Shown in pieces: positions 16,333-24,736 of a stretch of DNA of 64,000 nt. The translations under genes and the position numbers were made by a program. The stretch comes from Streptomyces europaeiscabiei (lineage in GTDB: Bacteria > Actinomycetota > Actinomycetes > Streptomycetales > Streptomycetaceae): assembly GCF_036346855.1 (NCBI RefSeq), contig NZ_CP107841.1:3786001-3850000 (forward strand), read 5' to 3'. The notes beneath the pieces are model-generated. The model saw nothing but the letters and a program-made list of their open reading frames with translations, was not told the origin of the DNA and searched no databases. Position 1 is the stretch's first letter. Every line of letters begins with the position of its first letter.

Positions 16333-17139
16333 ATGAAGCTCGCGTTCTCCACCCTCGGTGTCCCCGGTCTCCCCATCGCCGACGTCGTACGGCTGGCCGT
16401 CACGCACGGCTATCACGGCGTCGAGTTGCGCGCCCATCCCGAGGAGCCGGTGCATCCGGGGATCGGGGCCGACGAACGGGCCGAGGTGGCCGCCGAGTTC
16501 AAGGCGGCGGGCGTGGAGATCCTGGGGCTCGCCGGGTACGCGCGGGTCGCGGCGCCGGGCGAGGACGGACCCGTACTGGACGAGATCCGCGAACTGCTTG
16601 ACCTGGCAAGGGACTTGGGTGCCCCCTTCGTCCGTGTCTTCCCCGGCGCCGACCTGGCCGGCGGTCAGAACGTGCGGGAGGCCGACGCGATCGCCGCCCG
16701 GCGACTCGGTACGGCGGCGGAGGACGCGGCCGACCGGGGCGTACGGGTCCTGCTGGAGACCCATGACTCGCACCGCACCGGCGCCGACGCGATCCGTGTG
16801 CTCGGCCCGGTCGGCCACGGCAGCGTCGGCTCGCTCTGGGACGTGATGCACACCTGGCTCGGCGGCGAGCAGCCCGCCGAGTCCTACGCCGCCCTCTCTC
16901 CCTTCCTCGGCTACGTCCAGGTCAAGGACATCGCCTCCCCCGACGACACCACCCCGCTCCCGCTCGGCGCGGGCGTCCTCCCGCTCGGCGAGTGCGTCGA
17001 ACTCCTCTCCCGCAAGGACTGGGACGGGTGGCTCTGCTGGGAGTACGAGAAGCGGTGGTACGAGGGGGCCACGCCGCTGCCGGAGCTGCTGGCGGCGGGC
17101 CGGGAGCACCTCGGGCGACTCCTCAACGACGCGGCGTAA
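16333..17139 (+). CDS. Sugar phosphate isomerase/epimerase family protein
   Basis: TIM-barrel protein of 268 residues in the xylose-isomerase-like superfamily. It starts with the beta strand KLAFSTLGVPG and has the motifs HGYHGVELRA (about 29-38), VLLETHDSHRTG (about 139-150), SLWDVMHTW (about 165-173) and QVKDI (about 196-200), which carry the usual Glu, His and Asp metal ligands. ATG 16333 is chosen because it begins the first strand; no strong ribosome binding site precedes it. It is 223 bases from the CDGSH gene and has its own hairpin afterwards, so it is probably a single transcription unit. Substrate unknown. Confidence 0.86.
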   Translation: MKLAFSTLGVPGLPIADVVRLAVTHGYHGVELRAHPEEPVHPGIGADERAEVAAEFKAAGVEILGLAGYARVAAPGEDGPVLDEIRELLDLARDLGAPFVRVFPGADLAGGQNVREADAIAARRLGTAAEDAADRGVRVLLETHDSHRTGADAIRVLGPVGHGSVGSLWDVMHTWLGGEQPAESYAALSPFLGYVQVKDIASPDDTTPLPLGAGVLPLGECVELLSRKDWDGWLCWEYEKRWYEGATPLPELLAAGREHLGRLLNDAA

Positions 17140-17145
17140 AACCAT

Positions 17146-17197
17146 GGCCTGAGCTTGAGTTATCAAGTAAACCTCGGCAAGACCTCAAGCTCAGGCC
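17146..17197 (+). terminator. Perfect 14-bp inverted repeat after the isomerase gene
   Basis: GGCCTGAGCTTGAG (17146-17159) pairs exactly with CTCAAGCTCAGGCC (17184-17197) around a 24-base loop, starting seven bases after the isomerase stop. It is probably a factor-independent terminator, although the long loop and lack of a U-run leave a regulatory role possible. Confidence 0.65.
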
Positions 17198-17373
17198 GCT
17201 TTCCGCAGGCATTTTGACCGCGAATCAGTATCGACTCACACAAAGTCGATCACCCGTTGAACAAGTACCGACAGTAACTCTTGGAAAACGGAGCGCTGCG
17301 GTACGCGCCTACAGCAGACTTACCTCCCGCAACAGCCATGCGCAACTGGCCATGTATCGGGGGGATTTGGCAT

Positions 17374-18324
17374 ATGCAAGGCACAGTCGACGGTTTCAGC
17401 TACGGTGCGGTCACCCCAGTGGCGGCCTATGTCATGGCCTGCCTGGGCGCGGCGCTCGGACTGCGCTGTGTCGTCAGGTCGGTCTACAACGAACAGTCCT
17501 GGAAGCCCGGCTGGCTGGCCCTCGGGGCCGCGTCGATCGGCTGCGGCATCTGGACGATGCACTTCATCGCGATGATCGGCTTCCGGGTCAAGGAGAGCGA
17601 GATCCACTACGACGTCGGGCTGACCGTGCTCAGCCTCGTCGTGGCCGTCACCGTCGTCGGCATCGGGGTCTTCGCCGTGGGCTACCGCGGTGTCAGCAGG
17701 TCCACGCTGTGCTCGGCGGGGTGCGTCACGGGGCTCGGGGTGGCCGCCATGCACTATCTGGGCATGGCCGCCATCCAGTTGAACGGCTACATCCAGTACG
17801 ACATCGCCGTCGTCGCCCTCTCCGTCGGCATCGCCATCGTCGCCGCGACCGCCGCGCTCTGGGCGGCCGTGTCGATCCGGGGCTTCCTCACCAGCCTGGG
17901 CGCCAGCCTGGTGATGGGGGTCGCCGTGTCCGGGATGCACTACACGGGGATGGCCGCGGTGGGGGTGCATCTGCACGGCTCGGCCCCCGGCGCGTTCACC
18001 GGTGAGTCACCCACGTCGATCCTCATGCCCATGCTCATCGGACCGGTCATCTTCCTGCTGCTCGCGGGTGTGGTCGTGATGTTCGACCCGATGCTCGTGC
18101 TGGGCGAGGGCGACTGGGACCGGTCCGCCGTCCGCCGGCGCGAACTGGAGCGGCAGCGGACGGAACCTCCGCAGTCCTGGCGCGCCGACCGCCCCGACGT
18201 ACCGCTGCAGCACCCGGACGACTCCCCCGGCTCCCTCTTCGACCCCTCGACCCGCCGGGCCCGGCAGCAGCCGCAGGAAGAGCCCCGCCCACAGAGCACC
18301 GGACGCCGTATCCAACAGTGGTGA
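17374..18324 (+). CDS. MHYT-domain integral membrane sensor
   Basis: Membrane protein of 316 residues with about seven helices in the first 245 residues and a hydrophilic, proline-rich cytoplasmic tail. It carries the three MHYT-type motifs that define the domain: TMHFIAM, AMHYLGM and GMHYTGM (about residues 60, 126 and 187). MHYT domains are proposed to bind copper and sense oxygen, CO or NO. No GGDEF, EAL or kinase domain is attached, unlike many bacterial MHYT proteins. ATG 17374 follows GGGGGA at 17359-17364. It stands alone between the isomerase and the FAD oxidoreductase. Confidence 0.9.
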   Translation: MQGTVDGFSYGAVTPVAAYVMACLGAALGLRCVVRSVYNEQSWKPGWLALGAASIGCGIWTMHFIAMIGFRVKESEIHYDVGLTVLSLVVAVTVVGIGVFAVGYRGVSRSTLCSAGCVTGLGVAAMHYLGMAAIQLNGYIQYDIAVVALSVGIAIVAATAALWAAVSIRGFLTSLGASLVMGVAVSGMHYTGMAAVGVHLHGSAPGAFTGESPTSILMPMLIGPVIFLLLAGVVVMFDPMLVLGEGDWDRSAVRRRELERQRTEPPQSWRADRPDVPLQHPDDSPGSLFDPSTRRARQQPQEEPRPQSTGRRIQQW

Positions 18325-18402
18325 GGACACTCGGTGAGGACGCTCGGTGAGCCGTTCGGTGAGCCGTTCGGTGAGGCCGTTCCGAGAAAATCAGGCACGC
18401 GA

Positions 18403-18429
18403 TGTCACAGCGACCGCGCCGCCGGTGTC
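18403..18429 (+). promoter_or_regulatory. ECF41-type promoter
   Basis: TGTCACA (18403-18409) and TGTC (18426-18429) are separated by 16 bases. The ECF41 consensus reported for other bacteria is TGTCACA with CGTC at this distance; one base of the -10 differs. It lies 37 bases upstream of the FAD oxidoreductase start, and the sigma gene follows that gene, which fits autoregulation. Confidence 0.7.
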
Positions 18430-18466
18430 TTGAGGTCGAATCCCCTTGAAGCGGAGGAGACACACC

Positions 18467-19678
18467 ATGACTGAGAACATCGATGTGATCGTGATTGGCG
18501 GCGGATACGCGGGTGTCATGGCGGCCAACCGCCTGACCCGGCACGACGACGTGACCGTGACGCTGATCAACCCTCGCCCGACCTTCGTCCACCGGATCCG
18601 CCTGCACCAACTGGTGGCCGGGACCGACGAGGCCGTCGTCGACTACCAGGAGGTCCTGGCCCCGGACGTCCGGCTGGTCGTCGACACCGTGGCCGGGATG
18701 GAGACGGCCGAGCGCCGCGTGACGCTGGCGACGGGCGGCACGGTCGGCTACGACTACCTGGTCTACGCGGTGGGCAGCGGCAGCGCCGACCCGGGCGTGC
18801 CCGGAGCCGCCGAGTTCGCCCACCCGATCGCCTCCCTGGAGGAGGCCGAGCGGCTGCGGCCGATCCTCGACACCGCGCCCGCGACGGCACCGGTGACCGT
18901 CGTCGGAGCCGGCCCCACCGGCATCGAGACCGCCACCGAACTGGCGGAGAAGGGCCACGCCGTGACCCTGGTCTGCGGCGGGGTGCTCGGCCCGTATCTG
19001 CATCGCCGGGGCCGGCGCTCGGTCGCCCGGCGGCTGGCCGAACTGGGGGTCGACGTGCTCGACGGCCCCGGCACGAAGGTGACGGAGGTGACGCGGGATG
19101 CCGTACGGCTCGACGACGGCCGTGCGGTACCGAGCACGGTGACCGTCTGGACCGCGGGGTTCGGCGTACCGGACCTGGCCGCACGCAGCGGGCTGAGCAC
19201 GGACGCCCTGGGCCGCCTGCTCACGGACGAGACGCTGACGAGCCTGGACGACCCGCGCGTCGTCGCGGCCGGGGACTCGGCGGCACCGTCGGGCCTGCCG
19301 CTGCGGATGAGCTGCCAGGCCGCGATGCCGCTGGGCGCGCGGGCCGCCGACACGGTGCTGGCCCGGATCGCGGGTGAGCGGCCCGCGCCCCTCAACCAGG
19401 TGTTCGCCGGCCAGTGCATCAGCCTGGGCCGACGCGCCGGCATCTTCCAGTTCGCCCACCGGAACGACGTGGCGCTCTGGTTCCACATCGACGGCCGCAC
19501 CGGCGCGAAGCTCAAGGAGTTCGTGTGCGCGGGCATCGTCAAGCATCTGGCCGGCGAGGCCCGCAAGCCCGGTTCGTACGGCCTGCACCGCGTCTCGGGA
19601 GGCGCCGGGCGCCGTGAGCTGCTGCGGGCCGAGCGCGGCGGGGCCGCGGCCACCGCAGGGCGGGAAGTCGAGGTATGA
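18467..19678 (+). CDS. FAD-dependent NAD(P)H oxidoreductase
   Basis: Flavoprotein of 403 residues of the NDH-2-like / pyridine nucleotide-disulfide oxidoreductase group. The FAD-binding Rossmann motif is VIGGGYAGVMAANRL (about residues 9-23), the NAD(P) motif is VVGAGPTGIETATELA (about 145-160), and the second FAD motif is VVAAGDSAAPSG near residue 265. No redox-active Cys pair is visible. ATG 18467 follows GGAGGAGA. The gene's stop overlaps the ECF41 sigma start (ATGA), so expression is coupled, and the ECF41-type promoter upstream suggests that the sigma factor controls it. An oxidoreductase next to the sigma gene is the usual ECF41 arrangement. Confidence 0.9.
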   Translation: MTENIDVIVIGGGYAGVMAANRLTRHDDVTVTLINPRPTFVHRIRLHQLVAGTDEAVVDYQEVLAPDVRLVVDTVAGMETAERRVTLATGGTVGYDYLVYAVGSGSADPGVPGAAEFAHPIASLEEAERLRPILDTAPATAPVTVVGAGPTGIETATELAEKGHAVTLVCGGVLGPYLHRRGRRSVARRLAELGVDVLDGPGTKVTEVTRDAVRLDDGRAVPSTVTVWTAGFGVPDLAARSGLSTDALGRLLTDETLTSLDDPRVVAAGDSAAPSGLPLRMSCQAAMPLGARAADTVLARIAGERPAPLNQVFAGQCISLGRRAGIFQFAHRNDVALWFHIDGRTGAKLKEFVCAGIVKHLAGEARKPGSYGLHRVSGGAGRRELLRAERGGAAATAGREVEV

Positions 19679-20571
19679 GCGAGCACACCACCGACCCGGC
19701 GACCGAGACGTTCGTCGCCCACCGCAATCTGCTCTTCACCGTCGCCTACGAGATGCTCGGGTCGGCCGCCGACGCCGAGGACGTCCTCCAGGAGACCTGG
19801 CTGCGGTGGGCGGGGGTCGACCTGGCGCAGGTACGCGACCGGCGCGCCTACCTGGTCCGGATCACGACCCGGCAGTCACTCAACCGGCTGCGCGCGATGA
19901 GCCGCCGCAAGGAGTCGTACGTCGGCCCCTGGCTGCCCGAGCCGCTGCTCACCGCGCCCGACGTGGCCGAGGACGCGCTGCTGGCCGAGAGTGTGTCGAT
20001 GGCGCTGATGCTCGTCCTCGAAACGCTGTCGCCGACCGAGCGCGCGGTCTTCGTGCTGCGTGAGGTCTTCGACCTCGGCTACGACGAGATCGCGGCGGCC
20101 GTCGACAAGAGCCCCGCGGCCGTACGTCAGATCGCGCACCGGGCCCGCAAACACGTCGACGCCCGTCGGCCCCGCCAGGCGGTCTCCGCCGACGAGACAC
20201 GGGCGGCGCTGGAGTCGTTCCGGCGCGTGGTGGAGACCGGGGATCCGCAGGGCCTCCTCGACGTACTGGCGCCCGACGTCGTCCTGGTGAGCGACGGCGG
20301 CGGCATCAAGCGGGCCGCGCCCCGGCCGATCACCGGCGCCGACAAGGTCGTCCGCTTCATGTTCGGCGGCCTGAGCAGGACCGGCCTCCCCCTGACCGTC
20401 GTCCCCACCGTCGTCAACGGCAGTCCGGCCCTCGCGCTGCACCTGGACGGCGAGTTGGACGGCATCCTGGCGATCCGCGTCGAGGACGCTCGGGTCGCCG
20501 GCCTGTACTACGTCCGCAACCCGGAGAAGCTGTCCCGGGTGGAGTCGGAGACCCGGCTCACCCTGCGGTGA
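19675..20571 (+). CDS. ECF41-family RNA polymerase sigma factor
   Basis: Sigma factor of 298 residues. Sigma region 2 (RNLLFTVAYEMLGSAADAE, about 17-35) and region 4 (SPTERAVFVLREVFDLGYDEIAAAV) are clear. Between them is WLPEPL (86-91). The C-terminal 100 residues form the SnoaL-like extension of ECF41 proteins, with DGGG (about 206-209) and NPEKL (about 283-287), which stand for the conserved DGGG and NPDKL motifs. This extension replaces a classical anti-sigma factor and modulates activity. The start overlaps the oxidoreductase stop. It is the likely activator of its own operon promoter at 18403. Confidence 0.94.
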   Translation: MSEHTTDPATETFVAHRNLLFTVAYEMLGSAADAEDVLQETWLRWAGVDLAQVRDRRAYLVRITTRQSLNRLRAMSRRKESYVGPWLPEPLLTAPDVAEDALLAESVSMALMLVLETLSPTERAVFVLREVFDLGYDEIAAAVDKSPAAVRQIAHRARKHVDARRPRQAVSADETRAALESFRRVVETGDPQGLLDVLAPDVVLVSDGGGIKRAAPRPITGADKVVRFMFGGLSRTGLPLTVVPTVVNGSPALALHLDGELDGILAIRVEDARVAGLYYVRNPEKLSRVESETRLTLR

Positions 20572-20624
20572 GCGTTGCAGAGGGCGGGGCGGGTTCTTCG
20601 GCAGCGGATCCGCGGGGAGGCCAC

Positions 20625-20831
20625 TCAGTGCGCGGCTCCCGGCAGGAGGCGGGGCTCCACCCGCTCCTCCGTCGCCGTATCGCCCTCCCGCCGGACGATG
20701 TACGCCCCCTTGCCCGGGAGTTCGGTGACGGCCTCCGCCAACCGGGTGCCCCGGTGGACGAGTCCGACACCGTCGTCCGTGCGGTGGGACTTCGGCCGCG
20801 GCCCTACCCGGCGGCCCGCGCCCCCCGCCAC
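20625..20831 (-). CDS. Small hypothetical protein overlapping aroA
   Basis: Open frame of 68 codons downstream of the EPSP synthase gene and overlapping its last 28 bases. About 90% of third codon positions are G or C, as strong as in neighbouring genes, and the translated middle (GVGLVHRGTRLAEAV, then GAYIVRREGD) looks like structured protein. The start is GTG 20831; the ribosome binding site would lie within aroA (GAGCTG) and is weak. No family was recognised. If real, it is translationally coupled to aroA. The alternative is that it is a chance frame in a 232-base 3' region. Confidence 0.45.
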   Translation of the reverse strand: MAGGAGRRVGPRPKSHRTDDGVGLVHRGTRLAEAVTELPGKGAYIVRREGDTATEERVEPRLLPGAAH

Positions 20832-22045
20832 AGCTCCGCGAACGCCTCGTGGAAGCCCGGGAACGTCTTCCGTACGCAGCCGGGGTCGTCGAAGGTGATG
20901 CCGGGCGTCCGCAGGCCCGTCACCGCGAAGGACATGACGATGCGGTGGTCGCCGTGGGTCCTGATCTCCGCGCCCCGGGGGGTGCCCGGGCGGATCTCGA
21001 TCCAGTCATCGCCCGTCACCACGTCCACGCCCAGCCGCCGGAGGTTCTCCGCGCAGGCCTCCAGCCGGTCGCACTCCTTCACCCTCGTGTTCGCCACGTC
21101 CTCGATCCGCACCGGCCCCGACGCGAAGGGGGCGATCGCGGCGAGCGTCGGCATGGTGTCGGAGATGTCCCGCATGTTGACGGTGACGCCGTGGAGTTCG
21201 CCGGTGCCCTTCACCGTCGTACGGTCCACGCCGACGTCCACCAGCGCGCCCATCCGCCGCAGGACCTCCACGAAGCCCAGGTCGCCCTGGAGCGCCCCCT
21301 GGCCCAGGCCCGGCACGGTGACCTCGCCGCCGGTGAGCGCGGCGGCCGCGAAGAAGTAGCTGGAGGTGGAGGCGTCGGGTTCGATCGGGTAGGTGGTCGC
21401 GCGGTAGCCGCCCGGCGGGACGACGTAGGTGTCGCCCTCCCGGCCGACCTCCACGCCGAACGCCCGCATCATCGCGATCGTGATCTCCACGTACGGCACC
21501 GAGACCAGGTCGGTGACGGTGATGCGCAGGCCGGTGCGGGTGAGCGGGCCGAGCAGGAGCAGGGCGGTCAGGTACTGGGAGGACTGGCCGGCGTCCAGCA
21601 CCACCTCGCCGCCCTCGACGCCGTGCGCGGTGACGGTGAGCGGGTGGTGGCCCTCCGCCTCCTCGTGCCGCAGGTCCACGCCGAGGTCGCGCAGGGCGCG
21701 GGTCAGCGGGGCGAGGGGGCGGCGGCGCATCTGGGCGGAGGCGTCGAAGCGGTAGGTGCCGTGGCCGGCCGCGGCGAGGGTCGGCAGGAAGCGGGCGGTG
21801 GTGGCACCGTCCCGGCAGTACACGTCCGCCTCCGCGACCGCGGGGCCCTGCGGGCGGCCGTCGACCTGCCAGGCGTCCGGGGTACGGCCGACGCGGTAGC
21901 CGAGGCGTACCAGGCCCTCCGCGAAGCCCTCCGTGTCGTCGGACCTCAGGGGGCGGACGAGGGTGGTGACGCCGTCGGCCGCCGCCGCGAGGAAGAGGGC
22001 GCGGGCGGTCAGGGACTTGGAGCCGGGGATGTCGACGAGGGCCAT
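20804..22045 (-). CDS. aroA: 3-phosphoshikimate 1-carboxyvinyltransferase (EPSP synthase)
   Basis: EPSP synthase of 413 residues, the sixth step of the shikimate pathway. PGSKSLTARALFLA with the catalytic Lys occurs right at the N-terminus (residues 7-20), followed by CRDGATTARFL, where canonical enzymes have the phosphoenolpyruvate loop NAGTAMR, then DAGQSSQYLTALLL, RVKECDRL, GDHRIVMSFA and the end motif KTFPGF. The altered loop and the short N-terminus suggest a divergent, second-type AroA. ATG 22045 is the most likely start. It stands alone apart from a possible overlapping small gene at its 3' end. No other shikimate or secondary-metabolite genes are adjacent, so its pathway role is open. 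Confidence 0.88.
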   Translation of the reverse strand: MALVDIPGSKSLTARALFLAAAADGVTTLVRPLRSDDTEGFAEGLVRLGYRVGRTPDAWQVDGRPQGPAVAEADVYCRDGATTARFLPTLAAAGHGTYRFDASAQMRRRPLAPLTRALRDLGVDLRHEEAEGHHPLTVTAHGVEGGEVVLDAGQSSQYLTALLLLGPLTRTGLRITVTDLVSVPYVEITIAMMRAFGVEVGREGDTYVVPPGGYRATTYPIEPDASTSSYFFAAAALTGGEVTVPGLGQGALQGDLGFVEVLRRMGALVDVGVDRTTVKGTGELHGVTVNMRDISDTMPTLAAIAPFASGPVRIEDVANTRVKECDRLEACAENLRRLGVDVVTGDDWIEIRPGTPRGAEIRTHGDHRIVMSFAVTGLRTPGITFDDPGCVRKTFPGFHEAFAELWRGARAAG

Positions 22046-22161
22046 GCCGCCATGCTGGACCGGGGGCCGTCTCGCCCGCCGAAGCGTCCGGCTTGTGGAC
22101 CGGGCGCCTGATTGCTCGGGGCCGGCTGTGCGTCGGCGGGCGCGGGTGCGTGGGGCTTCTC

Positions 22162-22302
22162 GCGCAGTTCCTCGCGCCCCTAAAAGCCCAGGCCCCTGCG
22201 GGCCTGGAAGACCATCGCCCCGCAGGCCTGAAAGGCAACGGGGCTGCGGGCCGAAAAGCACGGGGCGCAGCCCCTGCTTTTCAGGGGCGCGGGGAACTGC
22301 GC
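22162..22302. repeat. Dispersed inverted-repeat element, copy 1
   Basis: GCGCAGTTCCTCGCGCCCCT (22162-22181) pairs with AGGGGCGCGGGGAACTGCGC (22283-22302) with a single mismatch. The spacer contains further GC-rich stems (for example CCCTGCGGGCCTGG and GGGCTGCGGGCC) and AAAAGC/GCTTTT. The same element occurs at 31658-31754, and half-copies occur at 48044 and 52211. Such elements are frequent between Streptomyces genes. Confidence 0.85.
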
Positions 22303-22632
22303 GAGCAACCACAACGCACCCGCACCCGCACCCGCCAACACACAGCCGCCCCCCGAGCTCCCCCGCGCCCCTCCCTCCCCACCGGCACCAACTTCCCGAA
22401 ATCCGCAGCCCCCGGGAACCCGAACCCGCCCCACCTCGTCCAACCGCCATGCCGCCGGACGAGTCTCCGCAGCGCGGTGTCGGCCTCGCTGCTGGCTGCG
22501 AACGCTGACCAACCCTCTCCGCCGCCTGCGGCCGGCAGCACGCCGTCACCGGCGCGCCCCCTCCGACAGCGCCGGTGACGGCCCCTCAGGTCCAGCAGCC
22601 CACAGCCTCGCCGCAGGCACCGCCGTGCGTTC

Positions 22633-22679
22633 CCTTGACCGGAAGAAACTTCCCGGATAATCGTGACACCTTGGAAGTT
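22633..22679 (+). promoter_or_regulatory. Promoter and inverted-repeat operator of the GH3 gene
   Basis: TTGACC (22633-22638) and GATAAT (22654-22659) could be -35 and -10 boxes, 15 bases apart. GAAACTTCC (22643-22651) and GGAAGTTTC (22671-22679) form an exact 9-bp inverted repeat around the -10, a natural place for a repressor. The GH3 start is 48 bases beyond. Confidence 0.5.
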
Positions 22680-22726
22680 TCCTTCAGCAGCTCCCTCTCT
22701 CCCCACCTCCGGAAGGAGCGACGCAC

Positions 22727-24529
22727 GTGCCCTCCAGACGTACCGTTCTCGCCGCCACGGCCGGCGTCACCACGTCCCTGGCCCTCGGCACCGACGCACA
22801 GGCCGCCGGCGGCCCCCACGACAAGAGACTTCGCGGCCTCATCGCGCGTATGACCCTTGAGGAGAAGGTCGGCCAGCTCTTCGTGATGCGGGTCTACGGG
22901 CACTCCGCGACCGCACCCGACCAGGCCGACATCGACGCCAACCTCCAGGAGATCGGCGTCCGGACGGCCGCCGAACTGCTGGCGAAGTACCGCGTCGGCG
23001 GGATCATCTACTTCTCCTGGGCGCACAACACCCGCGACCCGCACCAGATCGCCGCCCTGTCGAACGGCATCCAGCGTGCCTCCCTCGGCCTCCCCCGCGG
23101 CCTGCCCGTGCTCATCTCCACCGACCAGGAACACGGCATCGTGGCCAGGGTCGGCATGCCCGCCACGCTGCTGCCGGGCGCGATGGCCCTCGGCGCCGGC
23201 GGCTTGGGGGCCGACGCCCGCGAGGCCGGACGTATCGGCGGCGCCGAGCTGCGGGCGATCGGCGTCCGGCAGGACTACGCGCCGGTCGCCGACGTGAACG
23301 TCAACCCGGCCAACCCGGTCATCGGCGTCCGGTCCTTCGGCGCCGACCCGAAGGCCGTCTCGGGGCTGGTCGCCGCACAGGTGAAGGGGTATCAGGGGGC
23401 CGGGGTCGCGGCCACCGCCAAGCACTTCCCGGGGCACGGGGACACGGCCGTCGACAGCCACTACGGCTTCCCGGTCATCGAACACACCCGGGAACAGTGG
23501 ACAGCCCTCGACGCCCCACCGTTCCGGGCCGCGATCCGCGCCGGCATCGACTCGATCATGACCGCGCACATCATGGTCCCCGCCCTGGACCCCTCCGGCG
23601 ACCCGGCCACCCTCTCCCGCCCGATCCTCACCGGCATCCTGCGCGGCGAGCTGGGCTACGACGGGGTCGTCGTCACCGACTCGCTCACCATGCAGGGCGT
23701 ACGGGACAAGTACGGCGACGACCAGGTGCCGGTGCTGGCACTGCGGGCCGGTGTCGACCAGCTCCTCAACCCACCGTCGATCGACGTGGCGTGGAACGCC
23801 GTCCTCGCCGCCGTACGCGCCGGGGAGCTGACCGAGGCCCGCCTCGACGAGTCGATCCTCCGCATCCTGCGGCTCAAGGCGAAGCTCGGGCTGTTCGAGC
23901 GGCCGTACGTGAGTGAGGGAGGCGTCGACCGGGTGGTGGGGATCGGGCGGCATCTCGACGCCGCCGACCGGATCGCCGAGCGGACCACGACACTCCTGGT
24001 CAACGAGGGCTCGCTGCTGCCGCTGTCCCGTAGTACGCACCGGAACGTGCTGGTGGTCGGTGCCGACCCGGCGTCCCCGTCGGGCACCACGGGACCGCCG
24101 ACGGCCGTCCTCGCCGCCGAACTCACCGCCCTCGGCTTCACCACGACCCGCCTGTCGACCGGTACGGCTCCCACCGGGTCCGTCATCGACCAGGCCGTCG
24201 CCGCGGCGGCGGGCAAGGACGCGGTGGTCGTGGCGACGTACAACGTGACGGCGGCCGGCACGCAGAAGACCCTCGTCGCACGGCTCCTCGCCACCGGGGT
24301 CCCGGTGGTGGCGGTCGCGGTCCGGAACCCGTACGACGTGGCCCAACTGCCCGACGTGAAGGGCTGCCTGGCGTCGTACTCGTGGACGGACGTCGAGGTG
24401 CGGGCGGCGGCGCGGGTGCTGGCCGGGCGGGTGGCGCCGCGCGGGAAGCTGCCGGTGCCGGTACAGCGGGCCGACGACCCGGCGCGGGTGCTGTACCCGA
24501 TCGGGCACGGCCTGACCTACGGACCCTGA
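22727..24529 (+). CDS. Secreted GH3 beta-N-acetylhexosaminidase-like glycosidase
   Basis: Glycoside hydrolase family 3 protein of 600 residues. The N-terminus (SRRTVLAATAG, then a hydrophobic stretch and AQAA) is a Tat signal, so the enzyme acts outside the cell. The TIM-barrel domain has KHFPGHGDT followed by DSHYG (about residues 231-246), the NagZ-type loop whose His/Asp act as acid/base, and VVVTDSLTMQGV, which contains the nucleophile Asp (near 320). A C-terminal alpha/beta domain (about 420-600) follows. This subgroup cleaves beta-N-acetylglucosamine from chitooligosaccharides or peptidoglycan fragments. GTG 22727 follows GGAAGGAG. It is a single gene, probably induced through the inverted repeat upstream. 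Confidence 0.9.
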   Translation: MPSRRTVLAATAGVTTSLALGTDAQAAGGPHDKRLRGLIARMTLEEKVGQLFVMRVYGHSATAPDQADIDANLQEIGVRTAAELLAKYRVGGIIYFSWAHNTRDPHQIAALSNGIQRASLGLPRGLPVLISTDQEHGIVARVGMPATLLPGAMALGAGGLGADAREAGRIGGAELRAIGVRQDYAPVADVNVNPANPVIGVRSFGADPKAVSGLVAAQVKGYQGAGVAATAKHFPGHGDTAVDSHYGFPVIEHTREQWTALDAPPFRAAIRAGIDSIMTAHIMVPALDPSGDPATLSRPILTGILRGELGYDGVVVTDSLTMQGVRDKYGDDQVPVLALRAGVDQLLNPPSIDVAWNAVLAAVRAGELTEARLDESILRILRLKAKLGLFERPYVSEGGVDRVVGIGRHLDAADRIAERTTTLLVNEGSLLPLSRSTHRNVLVVGADPASPSGTTGPPTAVLAAELTALGFTTTRLSTGTAPTGSVIDQAVAAAAGKDAVVVATYNVTAAGTQKTLVARLLATGVPVVAVAVRNPYDVAQLPDVKGCLASYSWTDVEVRAAARVLAGRVAPRGKLPVPVQRADDPARVLYPIGHGLTYGP

Positions 24530-24736
24530 CCTACCTACGCACTCTGACCTACGCACCCTGGCCTACCCACCCTGCCGCACCGAGCTGACGTACGGATCCT
24601 GATGTACGGAATGTGACGTACGGGTCCTACGTCGCATACCTCGCGCACCACCCCCAAGTGGCGCAAAGCGCACGATATGTCTGACGTGGCCCTCTCCGCG
24701 GGGTCACGCTGGGCGGGGGTTCATCGGGGGGTGGCC

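Larger units (their letters stand above)
22046..22726. other. Gene-free region with dispersed repeat and promoter
   Basis: These 681 bases separate divergent genes. The left third holds a copy of the dispersed inverted-repeat element (22162-22302). The middle is proline-codon-rich but has no ribosome binding site or conserved protein. The right end holds the promoter/operator region of the GH3 gene. No RNA gene was recognised. Confidence 0.5.
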
